Positions 9,887 through 18,172 of a stretch of DNA of 64,000 bases are shown one piece after another. Each line of letters begins with the position of its first letter. Position 1 is the first letter of the stretch. Source of the stretch: Rhodanobacter denitrificans (GTDB taxonomy: Bacteria; Pseudomonadota; Gammaproteobacteria; Xanthomonadales; Rhodanobacteraceae); assembly GCF_000230695.2 (NCBI RefSeq), contig NC_020541.1, positions 3,472,001-3,536,000 on the forward strand. Direction: 5' to 3'. A program made the translations under genes and the position numbers. Below the pieces are notes generated by a model, which saw only the letters and a program-made list of their open reading frames with translations, was not told the DNA's origin and searched no databases.

Positions 9887-11401
9887 ATGACGAGCCGAAC
9901 ACTGATCTTGCTGCTGCTGATCGCGCCGCTGGCCGTGTTGCCAGCCGGCCATGCGGCGGCAGCCGACTTCATCGTGCGCCATGCCGTCGTCGTCGACGGC
10001 ACCGGTGCCCCGGCGCGGCACGTCGACGTGCGCGTCGCCGACGGTCGCATCGCCGCCATCGGCGAACTCGCACCGCAGCGCGGCGAACAGGTGGTCGACG
10101 CCCGCGGGCTGGTGCTCGCGCCGGGGTTCATCGACACGCACAGCCACCACGACCGCGGCCTCGACAGCCAGCTCGACGCGCTGCCGCTGACCAGCCAGGG
10201 CGTCACCACGATCGTCATCGGCCAGGACGGCTTCTCGCAGGAGCCGATTGCCGACCTGTTCCGCCGCTACGGCGCCAGGCCGGCGGCGATCAACATCGCC
10301 TCGTACGCGGGCCACAACTCGCTGCGCGCGGAGGTGATGGGCGCCGACGCCAGCCACGCGGCGACGCCAGCGCAGGTGCAGGCGATGCGCCACCTGCTCG
10401 CCGCCGACATGAAGGCCGGCGCGCTCGGCCTGTCGACCGGCCTTGAATACGACTCGGGCCTCTACTCCACGCGCGCCGAGGTGCTCGCGCTCGCCGACGC
10501 CGTCGCGCCCTACGGTGGCCGCTACATCAGCCACATGCGCAGCGAGGACCGCAAGATCTGGGACGCGCTCGACGAACTGCTGACGATCGGCCGCGAGGCG
10601 AAGATCCCGGTGCAGGTCAGCCACGCCAAGCTGGCGATGACCGACTGGTGGGGCCAGGCCGACCGCTTCCTGGGCATGCTCGACAAGGCGCGCGCCGAAG
10701 GCGTCGACGCGACGCTCGACGTCTATCCCTACGACAGCTGGCACAGCGAGTTGATCGTGCTGTGGCCCGAGCGCGACTTCGGGAACCGCGCGACCGCCGA
10801 ATTCGTGCTCAAGCACCTCTCCCCGGCCGACGGCCTGCGCCTGTCGCAGTTCAAGCCCGAACCGGACCTGGTCGGCAAGAGCGTGGCCGATATCGCGCAC
10901 CTGCGGGGCACCGACGACGCGGATACGGTGATGGCCCTGATCCGCGAATCGGAAGCGGCCCACAGCACCGCGCAGGTCATCAGCCGCAGCATGGACGAGC
11001 GCGACATCGCGAAGTTCATCGCCTGGCCGCAGGCGAACATCAGTTCCGACGGCAGCCTCGACGGCCTGCACCCGCGCGGCTACGGCACGTTCCCGCGCGT
11101 GCTGCGCATCTACGTGCGCGAGAAGAAGATGCTGACGCTCGAGCAGGCCGTGCACAAGATGACCGGACTGGCCGCGCAGCACGTGGGCTTGCTCGACCGC
11201 GGCCAGATCCGTGTCGGCGCGACGGCCGACCTCGTCCTGTTCGATCCGCGTACGGTGGCCGACCGCGCCACCTACGAGAAGCCGCACGAGCTGTCGGTCG
11301 GCATCGCGCGGGTATGGGTCAACGGCACCCTGGTCCTCGCCGACGGCAAGGCGACCGGCGCCCATCCGGGCCAGATGCTGCGCCGCCAGGAGGCAGGTTG
11401 A
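9887..11401 (+). CDS. Periplasmic N-acyl-D-amino-acid deacylase-like amidohydrolase (paralogue 1)
   Basis: The 504-residue protein begins with a signal peptide (hydrophobic core about 5-20, likely cut near AHAAAA-D27). The composite beta-sandwich/TIM-barrel amidohydrolase fold follows. The metal HxH is intact (GFIDTHSHHD, H85/H87), as are later ligands SHMRSED, VSHAKL and SSDGSLDG. The usual NCG (the cysteine ligand of D-aminoacylase) reads QDG here (IGQDGFS, 113-115). A strong Shine-Dalgarno CAGGAGAA precedes the ATG. Predicted role: removing the acyl group from N-acyl-D-amino acids, or opening a D-residue amide, in the periplasm. It lies 29 bases after dgcA. Confidence 0.82.
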   Translation: MTSRTLILLLLIAPLAVLPAGHAAAADFIVRHAVVVDGTGAPARHVDVRVADGRIAAIGELAPQRGEQVVDARGLVLAPGFIDTHSHHDRGLDSQLDALPLTSQGVTTIVIGQDGFSQEPIADLFRRYGARPAAINIASYAGHNSLRAEVMGADASHAATPAQVQAMRHLLAADMKAGALGLSTGLEYDSGLYSTRAEVLALADAVAPYGGRYISHMRSEDRKIWDALDELLTIGREAKIPVQVSHAKLAMTDWWGQADRFLGMLDKARAEGVDATLDVYPYDSWHSELIVLWPERDFGNRATAEFVLKHLSPADGLRLSQFKPEPDLVGKSVADIAHLRGTDDADTVMALIRESEAAHSTAQVISRSMDERDIAKFIAWPQANISSDGSLDGLHPRGYGTFPRVLRIYVREKKMLTLEQAVHKMTGLAAQHVGLLDRGQIRVGATADLVLFDPRTVADRATYEKPHELSVGIARVWVNGTLVLADGKATGAHPGQMLRRQEAG

Positions 11402-11402
11402 C

Positions 11403-12455
11403 ATGCAGATCGCCGCCCCCTACCTGCTCTTCCTCGGCAACACCCCGCACCGCCTCGACGCCAAGACGGCCAGCGGCATTCTCGACTGGCGCCCGCAACT
11501 GTGCGCCGGGCAATGCCGGCTCGATGCCGGCACGGTCGACCTCGGCCTGCCTGACATGACGCCGGCCGCCGCCGCCGCCGCCGGCGTGCGCACGCTGGTG
11601 ATCGGCGTGGCCACCTTCGGCGGTGCGCTCGACGAGGCGTGGATCGACACTCTGCTGGCCGCGATCCACGCCGGCCTCGACATTGCCAGCGGCATGCATG
11701 CACGCCTCGGCGAGAATCCGCGGATCGCCGCGGCCGCGCGCCAGGCCGGCGTGCGCCTGTTCGACGTGCGCCACGCCAACGCGCATTTCGACGTCGGCTC
11801 CGGCCGCAAGCGCAGCGGCCGCCGGATGCTGATGGTCGGCGTCGATTGCGCGGTCGGCAAGAAGTACGCCGCGCTGGCCATTCACCGCGCCTTCGCGCGC
11901 CGCGGCATGGCCGCCGATTTTCGCGCGACCGGGCAGACCGGCATCCTCATCGCCGGCGCCGGCATCGCGATCGACGCGGTCGTCGCCGATTTCGCCGCCG
12001 GCGCGGCCGAAGCGCTGTCGCCCGACAACGAGCCCGGGCACTGGGACGTGATCGAAGGCCAGGGCTCGCTGTTCCACCCGGCCTATGCCGGCGTCAGCCT
12101 CGCCCTGCTGCACGGCTCGCAGCCGGACGCACTCGTGCTCTGCCACGACCCGCGGCGCACCCACATCGACGGTTATCCGGACTATCCGCTGCCGACGCTC
12201 GCCGCCTGCATCGCCGCCAACGAACAGGCCGCGCGCCTGACCAACCGCGCCGCACGCTGCATCGCCGTCGCGCTCAACACGCGCGACATGGGCGAAAGCC
12301 AACGCGCGGACGCGTTCGCCCGCGCGCACGGGGAAACCGGCCTCGTCGTCTTCGACCCAATCGCGACCGGTGCCGACGCGGTCGTCGACACGCTGCTCGC
12401 GGAAGCGCGCGAGCTTCCGCAAGCCAGTCCACACACCCCGGGGGATCACCCATGA
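11403..12455 (+). CDS. dgcN: DUF1611 / DgcN-family protein (candidate D-glutamate N-acetyltransferase)
   Basis: The 350-residue cytosolic protein opens with the family signature YLLFLGNTPHRLDAKTASGI. It has a P-loop-like segment in the C-terminal domain (MVGVDCAVGKKYAALA) and the conserved EGQGSLFHPAYAGVSL. DUF1611 proteins include DgcN, reported to N-acetylate D-glutamate before DgcA racemises the product. Its start is 2 bases after the deacylase stop, so the two are translationally close, and its own stop overlaps the next ATG (ATGA). It is the best single clue to the island's chemistry. Confidence 0.85.
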   Translation: MQIAAPYLLFLGNTPHRLDAKTASGILDWRPQLCAGQCRLDAGTVDLGLPDMTPAAAAAAGVRTLVIGVATFGGALDEAWIDTLLAAIHAGLDIASGMHARLGENPRIAAAARQAGVRLFDVRHANAHFDVGSGRKRSGRRMLMVGVDCAVGKKYAALAIHRAFARRGMAADFRATGQTGILIAGAGIAIDAVVADFAAGAAEALSPDNEPGHWDVIEGQGSLFHPAYAGVSLALLHGSQPDALVLCHDPRRTHIDGYPDYPLPTLAACIAANEQAARLTNRAARCIAVALNTRDMGESQRADAFARAHGETGLVVFDPIATGADAVVDTLLAEARELPQASPHTPGDHP

Positions 12456-12652
12456 AACGCAAGACTGTGGCCATGACCACCGTGCTGGCCTGTTCCCATG
12501 GCGACGCGCCTGCCGGGCTCACGGGTCATTTCATCGGGTTGAGGTGTTGCACGGCGGCGAAGGTGGCATGGATTCGGGGTGGGTCGGATGGACGTCCATA
12601 TCATGATGAACGGCCAGTATATCCCCGGACATCGTTGAGATGGCGACACTGA
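12452..12652 (+). pseudogene. Short ORF or truncated gene start coupled to dgcN
   Basis: An ATG overlaps the dgcN stop (ATGA) and opens a 66-codon frame. It begins MKRKTVAMTTVLA, which looks like the beginning of a signal peptide, but then loses the pattern of a secreted protein and ends Arg-rich. The coupling suggests a third operon gene once began here and was cut down, perhaps by a deletion joining it to the TonB-receptor leader. It may equally be a chance frame. Confidence 0.3.
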
Positions 12653-12761
12653 CAGCGTGTAAACGCAGCGTTGAAATCGGCTGGTTTCCGCTACGTGCTC
12701 CACGTGAAGAGGCTCGGCAGGTTTGGTTGCTCCGTTACGGTCTGTGGGGAGGTAGCAGGTC
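12456..12761 (+). promoter_or_regulatory. 306-base leader/promoter region before the TonB receptor
   Basis: Apart from the short ORF, this stretch shows no gene. It contains a perfect 12-bp palindrome, ATGGACGTCCAT (12588-12599), a candidate operator. It ends with a good Shine-Dalgarno, GGGGAGG, just before the receptor ATG. No clear sigma-70 promoter can be read. Confidence 0.4.
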
Positions 12762-15302
12762 ATGTCCAAAGGACATTTCAAGTGTGGTGGCAAGGCGCAA
12801 CGGGTGATTTTGGCGCGCTTGCCGCTCGCGGCGGCGATCAGTTTCGCCGTGGCCGCACCAGCGCTCGCTCAGGATGCTGCCGAGCAACCCGCATCGGCCG
12901 CGACGACCGCCGCGACCGCGCAAAAGGTCAAGACCCTGGGTACGGTCACGGTGACCGCGCAGCGGCGCACCGAGGATCTGCAGAAGGTGCCGATCAGCAT
13001 CAACGTGCTGGCACAGGATCAACTTGAGGCCCTGCACGTGCAGAACTTCAAGGACTATGTGAAGTATCTGCCCAGCGTGTCCTTCCAGGACAACGGTGGC
13101 GGCAATGGCGCGCAAGGCTTTGCCATCATCTACATGCGCGGTGTCAGCAGCGGCAGCGGCGGGGACTATACCGGGTCGCGGCCGAGCGTCGGCGTGTACC
13201 TCGACAACCAGCCGGTCACCACGATCCAGGGGCCGGTCGATATCCACATGTACGACATCGCCCGCATCGAGGTGCTGGCAGGACCCCAGGGCACGTTGTA
13301 TGGCGCCAGCGCCGAAGCCGGCGCGTTGCGCATCATCACCAACAAGCCCGACCCCGGCGCTTTCGCGGCAAACTACGCGCTTGGCGTCAACAAGGTTGCA
13401 CACGGTGGCATCGGCTCCACCGCCGAGGGCATGGTCAATATCCCGCTCAGCAAGAGTGCCGCCATTCGCCTCGTGGGTTGGCGCGAACACGACGCGGGCT
13501 ACATCGACAACAAGCCCGGCACGCGTACCTACCCGTCCTCCGGCATTACCATCAGCAACGCCGACGACTGCTCCCCCGGCGTGCTGCTGCAATGCCACGG
13601 ACACGCCCGCAAGCACCACAACGACGCCGACACCCAGGGCGCACGCGCCGCGCTGAAAGTGGACCTGAACGATAACTGGTCGATCAGCCCGACCCTGATG
13701 GGGCAACAGACGATCTCCCATGGTTCATCTTCCAGCGATCCGAGTGTGGGTGATCTCGCCGTCACGCACTTCTTTCCCGAGCGCAACAACGATCGCTGGT
13801 GGCAGGGCGCATTGACCGTGCAAGGCAAGGTCGGCAATTTCGATTTGACCTATGCCTATGCGCATCTCAAGCGCAACCAGGAGCAGCAGTCCGACTACAC
13901 GGACTACTCATTCTGGTACGACACGCTGAACGGCTCCGGTGTCTATTTTTATGATAACGGCGGAAGCCTGATCGATCCGTCGCAGCATCCATTTTTCCGC
14001 GATCACTACACCGACAACAGCCACGAACTGCGTCTTGTCTCACCCAGCGACGATCGCCTGCGTCTGGTCGCCGGCGCGTTCTGGCAGAAGCTGAAGCACG
14101 ACATCCAGTACCAGTACAAAATCAGCGATCTGGCCGATTCGCTGACGGTTACCGGCTGGCCGGACACGCTCTATCTGAGCCGGCAGATCCGCTACGACCG
14201 TGACCGGTCGGTGTACGGCGAACTGTCCTGGGACTTCATCCCCGACGTCCTCACCGGCACGATCGGTGAGCGCTATTACCGCGACAGCGGCAGCTTTTAC
14301 GGCTTTTTCGGTTTCAGCGAGGGCTATTTCCCCGGTTCCAGTTACGGCGAGGCCGGCTGCATCTCGCCCGAGCCATTCGAGGGCGCGCCCTGTCTGGACT
14401 TCAACAAGCGGGTGAAGCAAAGCGGGTCGCTCAACAAGGTCAACCTGACCTGGCATGTCACGCCCCAAGCCATGGTCTATTTCACCCGGTCTGAGGGCTA
14501 TCGCCCGGGTGGCATCAATCGCAACGCGTCGCTGCCGCCCTATCAGGCGGATTTCCTGACCAACGTCGAACTCGGCTGGAAAACCTCATGGTTCGACCAT
14601 CGGCTGACCTTCAACGGGGCCGTGTTTCGCGAGACCTGGAACAATTTCCAGTTCGACATCACGGGTCCGAACGGCATTTCCGAAATCCTCAATGCCAATT
14701 CGGCCCGCATCAACGGACTGGAGGCGCAGCTGAACTGGCAGGCGACCTACAACCTGCAGCTGAGCGCCGGCATCGCGTTGTATGACGCCAAGTTGACCGC
14801 CAACTACTGCGGCTTCACCGGCAACGACAACCGCCCCGTCACCGACTGTCCGGCCGGCTCGATCAATACACAAACCGGCGACACGGTGGACGGACCGCTG
14901 GCACCCACGGGCACCCGCCTGCCCATTACGCCACGGTTCAAGGGCAACCTCATCGCGCGTTACACCTTTGATGTCGGCAACAAGAGTGGCTTCGTCCAGG
15001 GCGCATTGACGCATGTGGGGAACCGCACGACGAGCCTGCTCCTGCTCGATCGCAGTCTTTACGGCGGGCTGCCAGCCTACAATTCGGTCGACCTCTCCGC
15101 CGGCCTCCAGGGGGGCAACTGGTCGGTGAGTGTCTACATCAACAATGCGTTCGACAAGCGCGCCGCACTGTACAAGTTCTCCGAGTGTGCGGTAACGGTT
15201 TGTGGTGCGCACGGCGTGGTGCCGGAATACCCGAATGGGCAGGTGTACACGGGTTTCAGCCAGCCGCGCACGTTCGGCATCACCTTCACGCAGGATATCT
15301 AG
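12762..15302 (+). CDS. TonB-dependent outer-membrane receptor
   Basis: The 846-residue outer-membrane protein has a signal peptide (hydrophobic stretch about 17-33, cut near ALAQDA), a plug domain (about 60-180: VPISINVLAQDQLE, GFAIIYMRGV, RIEVLAGPQGTLYGA) and a long beta-barrel ending TFGITFTQDI. Such receptors import substrates too large or scarce for porins, using TonB energy. Barrel motifs match the Caulobacter/xanthomonad class of general TonB receptors, not siderophore-specific ones. Its place between two D-aminoacylase-like genes suggests that peptides or N-acylated D-amino acids are the cargo. GGGGAGG precedes the ATG. Confidence 0.9.
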   Translation: MSKGHFKCGGKAQRVILARLPLAAAISFAVAAPALAQDAAEQPASAATTAATAQKVKTLGTVTVTAQRRTEDLQKVPISINVLAQDQLEALHVQNFKDYVKYLPSVSFQDNGGGNGAQGFAIIYMRGVSSGSGGDYTGSRPSVGVYLDNQPVTTIQGPVDIHMYDIARIEVLAGPQGTLYGASAEAGALRIITNKPDPGAFAANYALGVNKVAHGGIGSTAEGMVNIPLSKSAAIRLVGWREHDAGYIDNKPGTRTYPSSGITISNADDCSPGVLLQCHGHARKHHNDADTQGARAALKVDLNDNWSISPTLMGQQTISHGSSSSDPSVGDLAVTHFFPERNNDRWWQGALTVQGKVGNFDLTYAYAHLKRNQEQQSDYTDYSFWYDTLNGSGVYFYDNGGSLIDPSQHPFFRDHYTDNSHELRLVSPSDDRLRLVAGAFWQKLKHDIQYQYKISDLADSLTVTGWPDTLYLSRQIRYDRDRSVYGELSWDFIPDVLTGTIGERYYRDSGSFYGFFGFSEGYFPGSSYGEAGCISPEPFEGAPCLDFNKRVKQSGSLNKVNLTWHVTPQAMVYFTRSEGYRPGGINRNASLPPYQADFLTNVELGWKTSWFDHRLTFNGAVFRETWNNFQFDITGPNGISEILNANSARINGLEAQLNWQATYNLQLSAGIALYDAKLTANYCGFTGNDNRPVTDCPAGSINTQTGDTVDGPLAPTGTRLPITPRFKGNLIARYTFDVGNKSGFVQGALTHVGNRTTSLLLLDRSLYGGLPAYNSVDLSAGLQGGNWSVSVYINNAFDKRAALYKFSECAVTVCGAHGVVPEYPNGQVYTGFSQPRTFGITFTQDI

Positions 15303-15332
15303 TCGAGCGGTCGATTGCCGCACCGGATGAGC

Positions 15333-15358
15333 GCCCTGGCGTCAGCCAGGGCCTTTCG
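15333..15358 (+). terminator. Terminator after the TonB receptor
   Basis: GCCCTGGC (15333-15340) pairs with GCCAGGGC (15345-15352) around GTCA, followed by CTTTCG, 30 bases after the receptor stop. Weak T-run; reasonable intrinsic terminator. Confidence 0.6.
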
Positions 15359-15418
15359 CTACCCGCCTGATGGCGAGCAACGTCTCTCCGACAGATGATC
15401 ATTTGACGGGAGTGGTTC

Positions 15419-17119
15419 ATGCCCATCTTCATTCGCACCGCCTGCATGTGGATTGTCGCGGCCATCGGGCTGTTGACAGCGACGCCATCTTCGGCTGCCG
15501 GCGTCGAGTACGACACGATCATCCGCAACGGTCACATCATCGACGGCACGGGTTCGCCCTGGTACGCGGCCGATGTCGCCGTGAAGGACGGTCGCATCGC
15601 CGCGATCGGCAACCTCGCCGACGCGCATGCCAGGCAGGTGATCGACGCCCACGGTCTGGTTGTGGCGCCGGGATTCATTGACATGCTCGGTCAATCAGAA
15701 ATCACCCTGCTGGTCGATCCGCATGTGCCGTCGAAGATCTTCCAGGGCATCACCACCGAGATCACCGGAGAAGGTGAGTCGGTGGCGCCGCTCGACGCCG
15801 AGATGATCAGGCAACGCCAGGCGGCTTACGCGCATTATCAGGTAACGCCGGACTGGCGCACGTTCGAGCAATATTTCACGCGCCTGCAAAAGCAAGGCAT
15901 GGGCATCAACGTGGGCACGTACGTGGGCGCCACTTCAGTACGCGAGATGGTCATGGGTTACAAGAATCGCGCACCCACGCCGGACGAGTTGAAACAGATG
16001 CAGATGCTGGTCGCGGACGCGATGAAGCAGGGTGCGCTGGGGCTGTCCACTGCGCTGGAGTACACGCCGGCGCCTTATGCCGGAACCGACGAATTGATCG
16101 CCCTGGCGAAGGTTGCCGCACGCCATGGCGGCATTTACGCGACCCACATGCGCAACGAGGGCGACGCAGAGATGGCGGCGCTGGACGAAACCTTCCGGAT
16201 CGGCCGCGAGGCGGATATTCCGGTGGAGATTTTCCATCTCAAGGCCACCGGCAATCTCAAGGGCAAGATGGCACAGTTGATCGCGCGCATCGACGCGGCT
16301 CGTGCCAGCGGCGTCGACGTGGCGGCGGACACCTACGCCTATACCGCGTGGCAGAATGATCTGTCGGCCTTCATCCCGCCTTGGGCCCATGACGGCGGCA
16401 ACCTGAAACTGATCGAACGCCTGAAGAATCCAGCCACGCGTGCGCGCATCCGCAAGGACATGCTCACTCCCAGCGATGCCTGGGACAACGAGTGGCTCGC
16501 GGCCATCGAGCGGGCGCACGGCATCATGATCGGCAGTGTCGACAACAAGGCGTTGCAGAAGTACGTCGGCAAGCGGGTCAGTGAGATTGCGGCGGAGTGG
16601 CACGAGGATCCGATCGACACGATCTGCGACTTCCTGATCAAGGACAACGCCGCCACCAGTTCGGTGGTGTTCGGCATGCAGGAGTCTGATGTCGAGCTGG
16701 CGCTGAAGCAGTCGTGGGTTTCGATCGACACGGACTATGAGGGAACGTCGCCGGATGGCCTGCTCGGCAAGGATCGTCCGCACCCGCGCGCCTACGGCAC
16801 CTTTCCGCGCATTCTCGCCAAGTACGTGCGTGAGCAGAAGCTGCTCACGCTTCCGGACGCCATCCGCAAGTTCAGCGCATTGGCGGCCCAGCGTGAGCAT
16901 CTGACGGATCGTGGCGTGCTCAAGCAGGGCATGTGGGCAGACATCGTCGTGTTCGACCCGGAGACGATCCGCGATGTCGCCACCTTCACCGACCCGAACC
17001 AGCTGTCGGTCGGGATGCAATATGTGCTGGTCAACGGGGTACCGGTGATCGATGGCGGCAAGATGACGGACGCGCTGCCGGGGGCGGTATTGCGCGGCCC
17101 GGCTTACTCCGGCAAATAG
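15419..17119 (+). CDS. Periplasmic D-aminoacylase-like amidohydrolase lacking the HxH metal motif (paralogue 2)
   Basis: The 566-residue protein has a signal peptide (about 1-27, SSAAG) and the same amidohydrolase fold as the gene at 9887-11401. Shared blocks include THMRNEG, FHLKATG, RPHPRAYGTFPRILAKYVRE and the C-terminal DIVVFDPETI. Where family members have a metal-binding HxH (FIDxHxH), this one reads GFIDMLGQSE (residues 90-92 are L-G-Q). The next ligand region reads ITGEGES instead of GNCG, so a glutamate may take the cysteine's place. It is either a one-metal or rewired amidohydrolase or a binding protein. Shine-Dalgarno GGGAG precedes the ATG. Confidence 0.8.
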   Translation: MPIFIRTACMWIVAAIGLLTATPSSAAGVEYDTIIRNGHIIDGTGSPWYAADVAVKDGRIAAIGNLADAHARQVIDAHGLVVAPGFIDMLGQSEITLLVDPHVPSKIFQGITTEITGEGESVAPLDAEMIRQRQAAYAHYQVTPDWRTFEQYFTRLQKQGMGINVGTYVGATSVREMVMGYKNRAPTPDELKQMQMLVADAMKQGALGLSTALEYTPAPYAGTDELIALAKVAARHGGIYATHMRNEGDAEMAALDETFRIGREADIPVEIFHLKATGNLKGKMAQLIARIDAARASGVDVAADTYAYTAWQNDLSAFIPPWAHDGGNLKLIERLKNPATRARIRKDMLTPSDAWDNEWLAAIERAHGIMIGSVDNKALQKYVGKRVSEIAAEWHEDPIDTICDFLIKDNAATSSVVFGMQESDVELALKQSWVSIDTDYEGTSPDGLLGKDRPHPRAYGTFPRILAKYVREQKLLTLPDAIRKFSALAAQREHLTDRGVLKQGMWADIVVFDPETIRDVATFTDPNQLSVGMQYVLVNGVPVIDGGKMTDALPGAVLRGPAYSGK

Positions 17120-17214
17120 CTGAATTCCGACAGGAACTGGTGTAGCGCCTTGCGGGGTTCCCGAATGGGATCAGCCTGTTGATTTCCACCGAAAACCGAG
17201 CCGTGCGCGCCGCG

Positions 17215-17244
17215 CCCTCCCCTGCTTGCGGGGGAAGGCCGGGA
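17215..17244. repeat. Intergenic palindrome, family A copy A1 (partial)
   Basis: CCCTCCCCTGCTTGCGGGGG followed by AAGGCCGGGATG is a decayed copy of the A repeat, whose core is CCCTCCCCTGC, a short loop, then GCAGGGGAGGG and GGTGGGGT. It lies in the 204-base gap before metF. Confidence 0.55.
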
Positions 17245-17287
17245 TGCGGCTGTTCTTGATCTATCGCTTCATCGCGAAACGAAGATA

Positions 17288-17293
17288 TATACT
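17288..17293 (+). promoter_or_regulatory. Candidate -10 box for metF
   Basis: TATACT lies 30 bases before the metF ATG, in the AT-rich run GAAGATATATACT. It matches the sigma-70 -10 consensus in five of six positions. The -35 region is not obvious. Confidence 0.4.
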
Positions 17294-17322
17294 CGCCGGC
17301 ACCGCCACCAGGAACCCGTGCG

Positions 17323-18147
17323 ATGCCGTCGATCAGCTTCGAATTCTTCCCGCCCAAGACCGACGAGCAGCGCGCGCAGCTGGACCGTGCCGCGCAGGTG
17401 TTGAAGGCGCACCAGCCGGAATACGCCTCGGTCACCTTCGGTGCCGGCGGCTCCACGCTCAGCTACACCGGCGACACGGTGGCACGGCTGCACACGCAGC
17501 ATGGCCTGAACGTGGCGCCGCACCTGTCTTGCATGGGCGGCACGCGGGCGGAGATCGCCGCACTGCTGGACGGCTACCGCGCCTCCGGCTACCGGCGCAT
17601 CGTGGCGCTGCGCGGCGACATGCCCTCGGGCATGGCCAGCGCAGGCGACTTCCGCTACGCCGCCGAGCTGGTGGGCTTCATCCGCGAGCACTGCGGCGAC
17701 CACTTCCACATCGAGGTGGCGGCGTACCCGGAGACCCATCCGCAGGCCGACGATGCGCTGCGCGACCTCCAGCATTTCAAGGCGAAGATCGACGCCGGCG
17801 CGAACGGCGCGATCACCCAGTACTTCTTCAACCCGGACGCCTATTTCCGCTTCGTCGACGACGTGCGCCGGCTCGGCGTCGAGGTGCCGATCGTCCCCGG
17901 CATCATGCCGATCGCGAACTTCAGCCAGTTGAAGCGCTTCTCCGACCTCTGCGGCGCCGAGATCCCGCGCTGGATCGCCAAGCGCATGCAGGCGCACGGC
18001 GACGACGCCGACTCGATCCGCGCGCTCGGCGCCGAGGTGGTGGCGCAGCTGTGCCGGCGCCTGCTCGATGGCGGCGCGCCCGGCCTGCACTTCTACACGC
18101 TGAACCGGGCCAGGGCGACGCAGGCGGTACTGCAGCAACTTTCCTGA
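17323..18147 (+). CDS. metF: 5,10-methylenetetrahydrofolate reductase
   Basis: This cytosolic flavoprotein reduces methylene-THF to 5-methyl-THF for methionine synthesis. It has 274 residues, a full-length bacterial MetF without the eukaryotic regulatory domain. Signatures: the opening FEFFPPKTDEQRAQL with the catalytic Glu, YASVTFGAGGS, PHLSCMGGTRAEI, RIVALRGDMP (FAD contact), GANGAITQYFFNPDAYF, and the C-terminal LHFYTLNRA. With ahcY it serves the methyl cycle. The next gene starts 25 bases after the stop on the same strand. Confidence 0.96.
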   Translation: MPSISFEFFPPKTDEQRAQLDRAAQVLKAHQPEYASVTFGAGGSTLSYTGDTVARLHTQHGLNVAPHLSCMGGTRAEIAALLDGYRASGYRRIVALRGDMPSGMASAGDFRYAAELVGFIREHCGDHFHIEVAAYPETHPQADDALRDLQHFKAKIDAGANGAITQYFFNPDAYFRFVDDVRRLGVEVPIVPGIMPIANFSQLKRFSDLCGAEIPRWIAKRMQAHGDDADSIRALGAEVVAQLCRRLLDGGAPGLHFYTLNRARATQAVLQQLS

Positions 18148-18172
18148 TCGGAGCGGCGGGTATGCTGGCGCG

